A stretch of DNA of 64,000 nt from Acidobacteriota bacterium (GCA_003223645.1 QHVT01000007.1:1-64000); one strand, 5' to 3'. Shown: positions 15,657 through 24,556, counted from the first letter of the stretch. Notes: generated from the letters alone by a model not told the origin. Program-made: numbers and translations.

Positions 15657-15806
15657 ATGAACGTAGACCAAACCATCCGCAGCAATCCGTGGAAATGGAC
15701 CGGCATCGCCACCGCCGCCGGCCTGCTCCTCGGCCTGACCGGACGCATCCTGCGCATCCGCGCGAAGCACGCGAAGCCGGAGCTGGTGATCATCGACGCG
15801 ACGTAG
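15657..15806 (+). CDS. short membrane protein resembling the DUF883/ElaB C-terminus
   Basis: 49 residues: MNVDQTIRSNPWKWTG is followed by one membrane helix (IATAAGLLLGLTGRIL) and a basic tail. The Ile-Arg-x-Asn-Pro-Trp-Lys segment before a glycine-rich helix is the C-terminal signature of DUF883/YqjD/ElaB-type membrane-anchored proteins, here without the helical N-terminal part. No good ribosome site is visible, so expression is uncertain. Confidence 0.5.
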   Translation: MNVDQTIRSNPWKWTGIATAAGLLLGLTGRILRIRAKHAKPELVIIDAT

Positions 15807-15808
15807 GT

Positions 15809-15912
15809 GTGTCATTCCGAGCCGCGTAGACGGCGAGGAATCCCCCGCCGAAGCACGACCAGCGCTCCGTTCGCGGGGGATCCTTCGCCGTCTCCGCGGC
15901 TCAGGATGACAC
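15809..15912. repeat. long palindrome, family F (GTGTCATTCCGAGC type)
   Basis: GTGTCATTCCGAGCCGCG ... CGCGGCTCAGGATGACAC, with inner arms GGCGAGGAATCCCCCGC / GCGGGGGATCCTTCGCC. About 104 bases, forming a nearly complete stem between the short membrane protein and the TetR gene. Confidence 0.9.
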
Positions 15913-15925
15913 TGCAGCGATGGTC

Positions 15926-15940
15926 GTTAACGGTGTTAAC
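15926..15940. promoter_or_regulatory. probable TetR operator
   Basis: GTTAACGGTGTTAAC is two GTTAAC palindromes separated by three bases. It ends 11 bases before the TetR ATG, a typical position for autoregulation. An imperfect relative, GTTGACTAAC (16526-16535), lies upstream of the next gene. The assignment is inferred from position and symmetry. Confidence 0.5.
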
Positions 15941-15951
15941 ATTCGTCGCCC

Positions 15952-16509
15952 ATGGCGCAGCAGCACACGAGCGAGCGGATCCTCGACGCGGCGGAGAAGA
16001 TCTACCGCACCGAAGGCGCGGACGCGCTGTCGATGCGGCGGATGGCCGACGAGCTGGGCATCAGTGCGACCGCGCTCTATCGTCACTACAACGGCAAGGA
16101 TGAACTGCTCGACGCCGTCGCCAACCGCGGCTTCGAAAAGCTCGCCGCCGAATTTCGCGACGCGGCGAAGAAGCGTACGCCGCGCACGCGTGTCCTCGCG
16201 GTCTTCGAGTCGTTTCGTGCATTCGCGCTCGAGCGGCCCGCGCTCTTCGATCTCATGTTCTTCCATCGGCGTCCCGGCGCGCGCCGTTTTCCCGGTGACA
16301 TCGCCGGCGGCGCGTCGCCGACCGCGAACGTCGTCGTCGAATTGCTGACGCAGATGAAGGTCGAAGATCCGCTCGACGTCTCGCTCTTGTTGTGGGCCGA
16401 GGCGCAGGGACTCGTTTCACTGCATCGGGCTGGACGATTCGAGAGCGACAGCGTCTTTCAGCGTGCCTGGGACCGCCTGTTTGCGCGGCTTCTCGATCAC
16501 CTCGCGTGA
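15952..16509 (+). CDS. TetR family transcriptional regulator
   Basis: 185 residues. The N-terminal helix-turn-helix (about 8-52) includes RILDAAEKIYRTEGADALSM and ADELGISATALYRHYNGKDE, the canonical TetR DNA-binding segment. The C-terminal domain resembles TetR_C_33/WHG types, with LFDLMFF and LLLWAEAQGLVSLH. No Shine-Dalgarno sequence is visible before ATG 15952, so the mRNA may be leaderless. Likely targets are its own gene and the downstream DUF5916 gene. Confidence 0.9.
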   Translation: MAQQHTSERILDAAEKIYRTEGADALSMRRMADELGISATALYRHYNGKDELLDAVANRGFEKLAAEFRDAAKKRTPRTRVLAVFESFRAFALERPALFDLMFFHRRPGARRFPGDIAGGASPTANVVVELLTQMKVEDPLDVSLLLWAEAQGLVSLHRAGRFESDSVFQRAWDRLFARLLDHLA

Positions 16510-16602
16510 CGGTTGTTCACAGTTCGTTGACTAACTTCTTTGCAACCCCGGCGTCCAGTTTACGAATATCTTCGTACAACACGCGTTGAAGGGGAGTTTT
16601 CG

Positions 16603-18822
16603 ATGAAGGCATTAGTCACCCCGGCAGCAGTCCTGCTCCTGTCCGCCGCCGCAGCATTTGCGGAGTTGCCGCCCCCCGTCGCAGTCCAACGCACCGACAC
16701 CCCGGTCGTCGTCGACGGCGATCTCTCCGACGCCGCGTGGCAGCACGCGTCGAAATACGAAACGTGGTACGAGACGAATCCCGGCGACAACGTCGAGCCG
16801 AAGGTGAAGACGGTCGGCTGGGTGACGTACGACTCGAAGTTTCTCTACGTCGCGATCGAGTCGTATGACAACAAACCGTCGGACATCATCGCGCCCTACG
16901 CAGACCACGACAACATCAGCGGCAACACCGACGACTACGCCGGCATCATCGTCGACACGCGCAACGACGGAAAGTCCGCATACCTCTTCCTCGTGACCGC
17001 GCGCGGCGTGCAATACGACGCGATCACCGACGACGCCGGCAACGGCGAGGACAACTCGCCCGATTTCTTCTGGGACTCGGCCGCGAAGGTGAACGATCAC
17101 GGCTGGACGATGGAGATGCGCGTGCCGTTTTCCGCGGTGCGCTACGACAATCCGAACCCCGAGGCGTGGGGACTCACGCTCTATCGCAACTGGCCGCGCG
17201 ACCGCCGCTATCAGATGTTCACCAGCAAGCTGCCGCGCGACGTGAATTGTTTCGTCTGCAACTTCGGCAAGATCACGAACCTGCACGGACTTCCGTCCGG
17301 CGATCACTTCGTGGCCGCGCCGTACGTGACCACTCACCAGTTCAGCGAGCCGCGCAACGGACTCGGAAGTGACCTCGTGAATCACCAGGTCGGCACCGAC
17401 GCCGGCATGGATTTCAAGTGGAACCCGACCGCCGACATGGCCGTCGACGCGACGATCAACCCCGACTTCTCGCAGATCGAGTCGGACGTCGCAGTGATCT
17501 CGACGAACGAGCGCTTCGCGATCTTCCTCCCCGAGAAGCGCCCGTTCTTCCTCGAAGGAGTCGAGCTTTTCACGACGCCGATTCAGGCCGTGTACACGCG
17601 CACGCTGACGGCGCCGCGATGGGGCGCGCGGACGACGGGCAAGACCGGACAGTACGCGTACACCGCGCTCGTCGCGCAGGACCGCGGCGGCGGATCGATC
17701 ATCATTCCGTCCGCATTCGGATCGGATTTCGCGCCGCAGGATTTCTCTTCGCTCGTCGCGATCGGGCGCGTGCGCCGCGATTTCGGACGCTCGTTCATCA
17801 GCTTCCTCGGCACCACGCGCGAGTCCGAAGGCGGCGCGCACAACCGCGTGTTCGGCCCCGACTTCCAGTGGCGCCTCGGCGAGCATCACACCTTCACCGG
17901 CCAGTTCCTCATGAGCAATACCGTCACGCCCGATCGTCCCGAGCTCTCCAGCGAATGGGACGGACGGAAACTCAACGGACACGGCGGGTACGGCTGGTAT
18001 CAGTTCTCCAGCGCGAAGAACGACTTCTACGTCAACTACAACGACTACAGCAACGACTTCCGCGCCGACAACGGCTTCGTGCCGCAAGTCGGATGGCGCG
18101 GCAGCTACTCGGAGTACGGACATACGTTCCGGCCGAAAGGATTCTTCAGCCGCATCCGCACCTTCGCGATGGGCGAATACGACAACACGCAAAGCGGAGA
18201 CCTGCTGTTCCGCCTCGTGGCGGCCGGCTTCGGTGCCGACGGCAAGCATCGCTCCTTCACGCGCATCCGCCTCGCGCACGAACAAGTCGCGAACGGCCCG
18301 GCGGTCTTCGATCGCGATCGCGTCTACTACAACGTGCAGTTCGGCGTGAGCCGCATCATCAGCTACATCAGCTTCGACGGCTGGGTCGGCGATGAAGTCG
18401 ATTTCACGAACAACCGTCTCGGCCGCGGCGCGAGCACCAACTTCAACGCGACGCTGCGTCCCACGAATCACCTGCAACTCGGCCTCACCACGAGCCTCCG
18501 CTGGCTCAACATCCACGACGACCGCCTCTTCACGTCCCAGGTCGAGCGCCTCCGCGCGTCCTACACCTTCAACGCGCGCATGTTCCTCCGCGCGATCATC
18601 CAGAACGAGCGGACGAATCGTGACGTAAACCTTTACGGCTTCCCGACCCACCAACACAGCGGCGATCTCGCGACCCAGCTCCTGTTCGCCTACAAACTCA
18701 ACTGGCAGACCGTCTTCTACGTCGGCGTCGGCGACCTCAACGAAGTCGCCGGCCCTAACGGCGACTTCGAGCAGAGCAACCGGCAGGCGTTCGCGAAAGT
18801 CAGCTACGCGTTCCAGAGATAG
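16603..18822 (+). CDS. DUF5916 outer-membrane protein with CBM9-like N-terminal domain
   Basis: 739 residues. The signal peptide (MKALVTPAAVLLLSAAAAFA) is cleaved before ELPPP. Residues 25-235 form a carbohydrate-binding-family-9-like beta domain (VVDGDLSDAAWQHASKYETW, FLYVAIESYD, WTMEMRVPFSAVRY). The rest is DUF5916, with NPDFSQIESDVAVI, FAIFLPEKRPFFLEG and many alternating strands ending in aromatic FAKVSYAFQR, the profile of an outer-membrane barrel. ATG 16603 was chosen for the signal peptide and an upstream AGGGGAG. The function of the family is unknown; a sugar or surface role is only suggested by the CBM9 part. Confidence 0.9.
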   Translation: MKALVTPAAVLLLSAAAAFAELPPPVAVQRTDTPVVVDGDLSDAAWQHASKYETWYETNPGDNVEPKVKTVGWVTYDSKFLYVAIESYDNKPSDIIAPYADHDNISGNTDDYAGIIVDTRNDGKSAYLFLVTARGVQYDAITDDAGNGEDNSPDFFWDSAAKVNDHGWTMEMRVPFSAVRYDNPNPEAWGLTLYRNWPRDRRYQMFTSKLPRDVNCFVCNFGKITNLHGLPSGDHFVAAPYVTTHQFSEPRNGLGSDLVNHQVGTDAGMDFKWNPTADMAVDATINPDFSQIESDVAVISTNERFAIFLPEKRPFFLEGVELFTTPIQAVYTRTLTAPRWGARTTGKTGQYAYTALVAQDRGGGSIIIPSAFGSDFAPQDFSSLVAIGRVRRDFGRSFISFLGTTRESEGGAHNRVFGPDFQWRLGEHHTFTGQFLMSNTVTPDRPELSSEWDGRKLNGHGGYGWYQFSSAKNDFYVNYNDYSNDFRADNGFVPQVGWRGSYSEYGHTFRPKGFFSRIRTFAMGEYDNTQSGDLLFRLVAAGFGADGKHRSFTRIRLAHEQVANGPAVFDRDRVYYNVQFGVSRIISYISFDGWVGDEVDFTNNRLGRGASTNFNATLRPTNHLQLGLTTSLRWLNIHDDRLFTSQVERLRASYTFNARMFLRAIIQNERTNRDVNLYGFPTHQHSGDLATQLLFAYKLNWQTVFYVGVGDLNEVAGPNGDFEQSNRQAFAKVSYAFQR

Positions 18823-18843
18823 GGCGAACGTTTACGTTCGCCC
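18822..18843 (+). terminator. hairpin directly after the DUF5916 gene
   Basis: GGGCGAACG, TTTA loop, CGTTCGCCC, starting at the last base of the stop codon. No U-tract follows (CCCGCG instead), so it may be a Rho-independent-like pause or simply a repeat. GC-rich GCGCCCG repeats fill 18846-18885. Confidence 0.5.
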
Positions 18844-18907
18844 TCCCGCGCCCGCGCCCGAGCCCGGGGGGGGCGGGCGTCGGCGATTGATGTGTTAGCG
18901 TCTCTCC

Positions 18908-19543
18908 ATGTCATCCATCAACTTCCGCGTCGTCGATCTGTTCCATCTCGACACCGTGAACAGCTTCCAGCAGGCCGCGAACGCCGGCCTCTGGGGCGTG
19001 ATTCACAAGGCGACCACGGGTGCGACGGGATCCGACTCCGCGTACGCCAGCCGCCGGCAGCCCGCGCTCGACGCGGGGTTGCTGTGGGGCGCGTATCACT
19101 TCGGCTCGAACGCGGACGTCACGCAACAGGTGGACAACTTCTTGACCATCGCGCAACCCGATGCGAACACGCTCGTCGCGCTCGACTTCGAGCCGTACTC
19201 GGGCGATCAGATGACGCTCGATCAGGCGCAGCAGTTTCTCGAGTTGATCGAGCAGCAGCTCGGCCGCAAGGCGGTCTTGTACAGCGGCAGTCTGATCAAG
19301 CAGGACCTCGGCAGCACGATCAATTCGTACTTCGGCTCGCACCGCCTCTGGCTCGCCGACTATTCGTCGTCGCCGTCCGTGCAGGCCAGCTGGTCGACGT
19401 ACTGGCTGTGGCAATACACCGACGGCTCGGTCGATCTCACGCCGAACAGCATCGCCGGCATCCCCGGCGACTCGAGCGGCAATCTCGATTGCAATTCGTT
19501 TTCCGGAACACTCGCGGATCTGACGTCGGAGTGGGCTTCGTGA
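18908..19543 (+). CDS. glycoside hydrolase family 25 (lysozyme-type) protein
   Basis: 211 residues without a signal peptide. The GH25 pattern is clear: VVDLFH at the start (Asp10), WGVIHKATTGATGSDSAY, LLWGAYHFGS, VALDFEPYSGD with the catalytic Asp93/Glu95 pair, WLADYSSSP and YWLWQYTDGS. The enzyme would cleave peptidoglycan N-acetylmuramyl bonds; with no export signal it may use a non-classical route or serve at lysis. No phage genes are nearby. Confidence 0.85.
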   Translation: MSSINFRVVDLFHLDTVNSFQQAANAGLWGVIHKATTGATGSDSAYASRRQPALDAGLLWGAYHFGSNADVTQQVDNFLTIAQPDANTLVALDFEPYSGDQMTLDQAQQFLELIEQQLGRKAVLYSGSLIKQDLGSTINSYFGSHRLWLADYSSSPSVQASWSTYWLWQYTDGSVDLTPNSIAGIPGDSSGNLDCNSFSGTLADLTSEWAS

Positions 19544-19601
19544 GGCAGGGTAGGGAAATCGTTTAGGCCGTCACTCCTGAAGGCAGGAGGGGCTGATCCT
19601 C

Positions 19602-20330
19602 ATGACGACTCCCGCAACAGGGGAACCGAAAAAGAGCTCGCCGCGCCGAAAGGACGCCATCATCGCCGCCATTGCGACGGTGCTCGCGGCGGTCATTCTC
19701 GCCAGCGGAACGATCATCGCGGCGGGCAAACGGGATCGCGATTCATTGCGCGACGAAGCGGAGGCGCTCCGGCAGGAAATGAAGCTCAAGATCGGCCGGA
19801 TCACGCAACTGGAAACGGACGTGGCGGTGCGCGACCGCCAGCTCCAGCAACTGCGGCAAACGCGTGCCGGCGTCATCGTGCCGTCGACCACCGATGTTCC
19901 GGTTTCTTCGACGTCAGAAGTGGACCCGTGGCCGGAGGCAGCCCGGGGGCATGCGGACGCCGATGGTTTCGGGATCGACTTTTTCGGCTGCGTCCGCGTC
20001 AGCGGCAACGTCGAATGCCGCTTCAAGGTGACGAACACGAAGCAGGAACGCGACTTCCGATTGCAGGCCGCCGGTTACAACGGCGACTCCATCAACTCGC
20101 GGGGAATCGATCCACACGGACAGCAGGTCGGCGCGCAGCGCGGGACGTTGGGAGGCGGCGACGAGGACACGAATCCGAGGATCACGATCCCGAACGGGAT
20201 CACGATTCGCGGCACGGTGCTCCTCCCGGACGTATCGGCCGCGATGACGGAGTACGTCGTATTCCAGCTCGGCTTCGACGGTGACAACCGGCATCGCGTC
20301 GACTTTCGCAACGTGAAGCTGGGCGCATAG
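19602..20330 (+). CDS. membrane-anchored coiled-coil protein, unknown function
   Basis: 242 residues: a basic N-terminus, one membrane helix (about 19-41), then a coiled coil (about 45-88, KRDRDSLRDEAEALRQEMKL and following heptads), a Ser/Thr-rich linker and a C-terminal beta-rich domain (110-242). The two Cys in FFGCVRVSGNVECRF look set to pair, implying an extracytoplasmic domain. AGGAGG lies 11 bases upstream of ATG. No family recognised. Confidence 0.65.
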   Translation: MTTPATGEPKKSSPRRKDAIIAAIATVLAAVILASGTIIAAGKRDRDSLRDEAEALRQEMKLKIGRITQLETDVAVRDRQLQQLRQTRAGVIVPSTTDVPVSSTSEVDPWPEAARGHADADGFGIDFFGCVRVSGNVECRFKVTNTKQERDFRLQAAGYNGDSINSRGIDPHGQQVGAQRGTLGGGDEDTNPRITIPNGITIRGTVLLPDVSAAMTEYVVFQLGFDGDNRHRVDFRNVKLGA

Positions 20331-20390
20331 GAGGACATGATGGAACCGGGTCATCCCGCAGAAATGCGAGGGGTGACGCCCTCGCGGCCA

Positions 20391-21065
20391 TCAAAAGATG
20401 GAGGCGAGGATGATCTTGGTAAGCCAGCCCGTCGCCAGCAGGATGACGGGCACACCGACTGCTGCGAGAGGAGACGAGACTTTGAGGACGTCACGGCATC
20501 CGGCGTAGAGCAGCAGGATCGTGTAGCACAACGCGAACACCGCCACGATCGCGATCACTTCGCCGTTCGACGCGCCGAGGATGCCGGCGGTGATGTTGAA
20601 AAAAGCGACCGGCAGCAGCGCTGCTCCGCCCGCGAAAATCGCGCGCAGCAGATCGTTCTTCTTCAACAACAGCATCTCGAACCCGAACAGGATCGCCACG
20701 ATGCAGATGACGGGGACCGCGGCCGCGAGCGTCATCTGCAGGATCTGTTTCAAGCCGATCGAGAAGAAGCCACCGAAGTAACGCGCGACGAGCCGGATCG
20801 CGATGAGACACGACACGACGAAGAGGACGCAGAACGCGATGCCGACGTCGCGCGCCTGTCCGGCCGTCAATGCCTCGTACGCGGCGCCGATCGAGCCGAC
20901 CGGATCGCTGAGCAGCAGTTTCACGGCGCGCGCCGCATCTTTGGATGCCGCCACGGCGCGATCGGCGTTCAACGCCGGACGCGCTGCCGGCTGAAACGCG
21001 AGACCGCACTGAACGCAGGCCGCGGCGCCACCATCTGCGGCTGTGCCGCATTGTGAGCAGAACAT
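20391..21065 (-). CDS. zinc-ribbon membrane protein (YIP1-like)
   Basis: 224 residues. The N-terminal zinc ribbon has Cys3, Cys6, Cys17 and Cys20 (MFCSQCG ... CVQCGLAF). After a linker there are five or so hydrophobic segments from about residue 70 to the end, in a Yip1/DUF-type arrangement common in zinc-ribbon membrane proteins. AGGAGG precedes ATG 21065. It lies 10 bases downstream of the pseudopilin remnant. Confidence 0.75.
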   Translation of the reverse strand: MFCSQCGTAADGGAAACVQCGLAFQPAARPALNADRAVAASKDAARAVKLLLSDPVGSIGAAYEALTAGQARDVGIAFCVLFVVSCLIAIRLVARYFGGFFSIGLKQILQMTLAAAVPVICIVAILFGFEMLLLKKNDLLRAIFAGGAALLPVAFFNITAGILGASNGEVIAIVAVFALCYTILLLYAGCRDVLKVSSPLAAVGVPVILLATGWLTKIILASIF

Positions 21066-21075
21066 GACATTCCTC

Positions 21076-21312
21076 CTATTGCGTCTGGATACCTTTGGGC
21101 GACTGCGTAAATGCGCCGTCGCGAAACACGATGTCATCCGCGTCGGGAGCAGCGAGCCCCGGCGACGTCCGGTTCGGCCCGGCCGATCCGACCGCGTAGC
21201 CGTTGCCGCCGCGGTGTACTTCGAACAGCAGCGGTGTCGACCAGCCATCGGTGCGCGGCAGCGTTCTGATGTACGTCGGCGACAGGACGCCCGCCATGAG
21301 ATCGGCGTCCAA
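21076..21312 (-). pseudogene. remnant of a GspG-like (type II secretion pseudopilin) gene, 3' end
   Basis: The frame reads LSPTYIRTLPRTDGWSTPLL, then YAVGSAGPNR and DADDIVFRDGAFTQSPKGIQ. This is the C-terminal domain pattern of GspG-type proteins (Tyr-Ile-x-x-Leu-Pro-x-x-Asp-Gly-Trp, Ser-x-Gly, Asp-Ile-Val-Phe-x-x-Gly). The N-terminal methylation helix and the rest are missing: upstream lies only 50 bases of spacer before the divergent amidohydrolase. It could be translated from TTG 21312 as a 78-residue piece, but a broken gene is the simpler reading. Confidence 0.5.
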
Positions 21313-21365
21313 GGTGGCAAATTGAATGAGGTAGGGAGTTTGCGGTCTTTCGGCTCTCCTCCAAC

Positions 21366-22769
21366 ATGGAACGCATCGATCTGCACACGCACGTCTTCAA
21401 CGTCCGCTACCTTCCCATCGCCGGAGTGCTGCATCAGCGCGGGCACTTGCCGAAGATCATCGCCCGCGGGATCGCCAAGCTCCTGAACTGGCGCACCGGC
21501 GATCAGATCGGACACGCACCTGCCGCGCTGCAGTCGCCGAAAGATCTCGCGCTGCTGTCGCCGGAGTCGCTCGCGGTGGCCGAGGCGAATCCGGCGGCTG
21601 CGCTGGCGATGGCAACGCCGCCCGAGCTGATCGATGATCCCGACGTGCGCGAAGCGCTGGCGATGCTCGGTCCCGGCTCGTTGAAATCGATCAAAGAAAC
21701 GACGACGGGCGATCTCGATGACGCGGCCGCGCAGGCGCAGTTCGAGCGGCTCTTCGCGCAGGTGGAGAAGGCGGAACGCGACAGCATCTTCGCGACGGGG
21801 CGCGACTATCTCAACTGGCTGCGCTTCCTTACGCACAGCGAGCAGGTGATTGTCGATCGCCTTCTGGGGACGTACGGGAAAGACGTGCATCTCTTCGTCC
21901 ATCACATGATGGACATGCAGCACTACTACGATCCCGGCGACTGTTACTACGACTTCGTCGGCGAGCAACTCGATCGGATGAAGCGGCTCGTCGACGCGAA
22001 CAAGGGACGCCTTCTCACGTTCGTCGCGTGGAGTCCGAAGCGGCCGAACGACATCAACATCGTGCGGCGTGCGATCGACAACGGCATCGCGGCGGGCGTG
22101 AAGATCTATCCGCCGAGCGGATATCAGGCCGACGAGGCGATGAACGATCCGCTGTATGACTTCGCGAGCACCGATCGCGGCGTTCCGCTCTTCGCGCATT
22201 GCACCCCCGAGGGGATGGAGGCGCGGCCGGGATATGGACGGCGCGCCGATCCGGCGTACTGGCGCAACGTGCTGCATCGCGCGGACAGGAATTGGAAGAC
22301 GCTGCGCCTCTGTCTCGCGCACGCGGGCGGCGATGGGCCGTGGTTTGATCCGGCGCTCTGGCCGAATTCATTCGCCGAGCGCGCGGTCGCGCTGGCGGGC
22401 GATCCCGAAACGCCGAACGTCTATCTCGAATTCGGATTTCATCCCGACATCCTCGACGTGAAAAAACGCAACGCGTTCATCAGCCGGATGGCGCAGGAGA
22501 TCGATCGCTCGCAGGGACGGCTCGCGAACCGGATCGTGTACGGAACCGACTGGCACATGATCGAGCGGCTGCGCAATCACCAGCGCTATTTCGAAGCGTT
22601 CGCGCAGGCGTTCAGCAAACCGCCGCTCGCTCAGTACAGCGAACGGTTCTTCTACAAGAATGCAGTCGAGTATCTGAATCTCCCGCGGTTCGCAGCGCGG
22701 CGCAGCGCCGGCGATCCGGTGCGGAAGCACGTCGAGAAGGTGATTCGGATCGCGGCGAAGAAGCGCTAG
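21366..22769 (+). CDS. amidohydrolase (Amidohydro_2 family)
   Basis: 467 residues, cytoplasmic. Metal-binding motifs in order: Asp5-Leu-His7-Thr-His9 (DLHTHVF), FVHHMMDM, AAGVKIYPPSGYQ with the bridging Lys position, VPLFAHCTPEGM, CLAHAGGDGPWFD and YGTDWHM near the C-terminus. These indicate a TIM-barrel metal-dependent hydrolase of the amidohydrolase-2 group. An Ala-rich stretch (about 55-130) is family-atypical and may be a lid insertion. The substrate is unknown. The last four bases overlap the convergent ammonia-lyase gene. Confidence 0.85.
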   Translation: MERIDLHTHVFNVRYLPIAGVLHQRGHLPKIIARGIAKLLNWRTGDQIGHAPAALQSPKDLALLSPESLAVAEANPAAALAMATPPELIDDPDVREALAMLGPGSLKSIKETTTGDLDDAAAQAQFERLFAQVEKAERDSIFATGRDYLNWLRFLTHSEQVIVDRLLGTYGKDVHLFVHHMMDMQHYYDPGDCYYDFVGEQLDRMKRLVDANKGRLLTFVAWSPKRPNDINIVRRAIDNGIAAGVKIYPPSGYQADEAMNDPLYDFASTDRGVPLFAHCTPEGMEARPGYGRRADPAYWRNVLHRADRNWKTLRLCLAHAGGDGPWFDPALWPNSFAERAVALAGDPETPNVYLEFGFHPDILDVKKRNAFISRMAQEIDRSQGRLANRIVYGTDWHMIERLRNHQRYFEAFAQAFSKPPLAQYSERFFYKNAVEYLNLPRFAARRSAGDPVRKHVEKVIRIAAKKR

Positions 22770-24526
22770 AACATCGCGCGCCGCACCGCGCGAATGTCGC
22801 CGTCCAGCGGGCGGTCGCGGAACACCGGACGCGCGGCGCTGCGGACGCGCAGGTACAGCTCGCGCGTGCCGCGTCCGAGTTGCGTGGCGATGTTGTGCGC
22901 GCGATCGCTGACCGCTTCCTCGAACTGCCGCGCCTGTGCCTCGGCGTGCTCGAGGTCGAGGAGCTGCGGCGTGGTTCGATTCGGGTCGTACTGAAAGACG
23001 ACGCGCCATTCGATCGCCTGCGCGGCGGTGAGCAGCTCGATCGCGATCACGGCCTGCGCGTTGGAGATCACGGTTCGCAACTTGCGGCCGGCGTGGGTCG
23101 ACATCGACACGTGATCTTCCGCGTTCGCGCCGGTGGGGATGGAGTCGACCGATGCAGGATGCGCGAGGACTTTGTTCTCCGACACGATCGACGCGGCGGT
23201 GTACTGCAGGATCATCAGTCCGGAGTTCACGCCGGGTCGCGTCGTCAGATTCTGCGGCAGGCCGCGATTGTGCGCGCCGTCGAGCATCATTTGCGTGCGG
23301 CGCTCGCTGATGTTTGCAAGCTCGCAGACCGCGATCGTCAAGAAGTCGGCTGCGAGTGCGAGCGGCTGTCCGTGAAAGTTTCCGGCGGAGTACGCGATGC
23401 GCTGATCGCCGCGATACCACTCCGGCCAGTTCGCGCGGAACTGCATGTCGAACGGATCGTCATCCTCGGGAAAGAATAGGGGATTGTCGGTCGCGGCGTT
23501 GAGCTCGCGACTTGCGATCGTCGACACGAAGCGGATCGTGTCGCGCGTCGCGCCGTGCACCTGCGGCGCGCAACGCAGCGAATACGCGTCCTGCACCGCG
23601 CCGGCGCGCTCGACGAGACGGCTGCCGATGATCATGTCGCGCATTCGTTCCGCGCTCTCGATCTGTCCGTCGTGTCCGCGCTCGTGATGCACTTTCGCGT
23701 CGAGCGCGCGCGTGCAGCCGGCCATCGCCTCGAGTGTGAGCGACGCCGTTTCGTCCGCGAGATCGGCGAGCCGCTGCGCGTCGTATGCCGCGAGGGCGAG
23801 CATCGCCGCGGAGAAATTCGCACCGTTGACGAGCGCGAGTCCTTCCTTGAACGTCGGCTTCATTTCCTCGGCGTCGATGCCGAGAAGCGCAGGGAGATCG
23901 CTCGCGTCGTGGAATGTTGGAGTGGTGCGCGCCTCCGGCGCGCTTCCCGGGGGCGCGCCAGAGGCGCGCACCACTCCATCGATGTAGAAACGGCCCTCGC
24001 CGAGGAGCGTGACGAAGAGGTGAGAGAGCGGGCAGAGATCGCCGCTCGCGCCGACGGAGCCGCGCAGCGGCACGAGCGGAATCACGCCGCGATTGAGCAT
24101 CGCTTCGACGACTTCGACGAGCTTCGCGCGGACGCCGCTGTGTCCTTTGAGAAATGCATTGAGCCGCGTCGCCAGCGCACCGCGCACGACCTCGGCGGGA
24201 AAGTAATTCGCGAGGTCGTCGGGATCCGTGTTCTCGCCGACGCCGACCGAATGCGACAGCAGCAGATTGCGCTGCAGTTGCACGAGATCTTCCGGCGCGA
24301 TCGCTTTGTTCTTGAATTCGCCGAATCCCGTCGTGATGCCGTAGTCGTGCGGAACGGACTGTCCGGCCTCCCACGCGCGGCGATAGTTCTCGACCACGCG
24401 CGCGATCAGCGCTTCGCTCTTCGCGACGCGCTCGCGCGTCGACGGATCGCACGCGACCTCTTCGCCGTGCCGCGCGATGCGCACGAGCTGCTCGATCGTG
24501 AGCGAGTTGCCGTCGAGCGCGATCAT
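22766..24526 (-). CDS. hutH: histidine ammonia-lyase family enzyme
   Basis: 586 residues, longer than the usual 510 or so. It forms the MIO cofactor from Ala160-Ser161-Gly162 (GSVGASGDLCPLSH), with catalytic Tyr62 (HDYGITTGFG), the NLLLSHSVGVGE segment and GNFHGQPLALAADF, SVDSIPTGANAEDHVSM and KLRTVISNAQAVIAIELLTA. It would deaminate histidine to urocanate; other aromatic substrates are possible, as hutU, hutI and hutG are absent here. Residues 183-203 are encoded by a 61-base palindrome absent from ordinary homologues. It ends convergently against the amidohydrolase and is followed upstream by hisS. Confidence 0.85.
   Translation of the reverse strand: MIALDGNSLTIEQLVRIARHGEEVACDPSTRERVAKSEALIARVVENYRRAWEAGQSVPHDYGITTGFGEFKNKAIAPEDLVQLQRNLLLSHSVGVGENTDPDDLANYFPAEVVRGALATRLNAFLKGHSGVRAKLVEVVEAMLNRGVIPLVPLRGSVGASGDLCPLSHLFVTLLGEGRFYIDGVVRASGAPPGSAPEARTTPTFHDASDLPALLGIDAEEMKPTFKEGLALVNGANFSAAMLALAAYDAQRLADLADETASLTLEAMAGCTRALDAKVHHERGHDGQIESAERMRDMIIGSRLVERAGAVQDAYSLRCAPQVHGATRDTIRFVSTIASRELNAATDNPLFFPEDDDPFDMQFRANWPEWYRGDQRIAYSAGNFHGQPLALAADFLTIAVCELANISERRTQMMLDGAHNRGLPQNLTTRPGVNSGLMILQYTAASIVSENKVLAHPASVDSIPTGANAEDHVSMSTHAGRKLRTVISNAQAVIAIELLTAAQAIEWRVVFQYDPNRTTPQLLDLEHAEAQARQFEEAVSDRAHNIATQLGRGTRELYLRVRSAARPVFRDRPLDGDIRAVRRAMF
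23918..23978. repeat. palindromic element inside the hutH reading frame
   Basis: TGGAGTGGTGCGCGCCTCCG ... AGAGGCGCGCACCACTCCA is a near-perfect inverted repeat with a CCCGGGGG centre. It is open in frame and encodes VVRASGAPPGSAPEARTTPT, a low-complexity loop between the MIO region and the substrate-binding helices. Confidence 0.9.
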
Positions 24527-24556
24527 TTGACGCCTTCAGCTACGTTGTTCACGCAC

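Noticed and set aside
18908-19543. Prophage lysis module
   Set aside because: The GH25 gene stands alone; no holin, tail, integrase or packaging gene is near it.
20391-22322. Extension of the zinc-ribbon membrane protein through the amidohydrolase region
   Set aside because: The upstream part is antisense to a gene with clear metal-binding motifs; the zinc ribbon starts at Met 21065 with its own AGGAGG.
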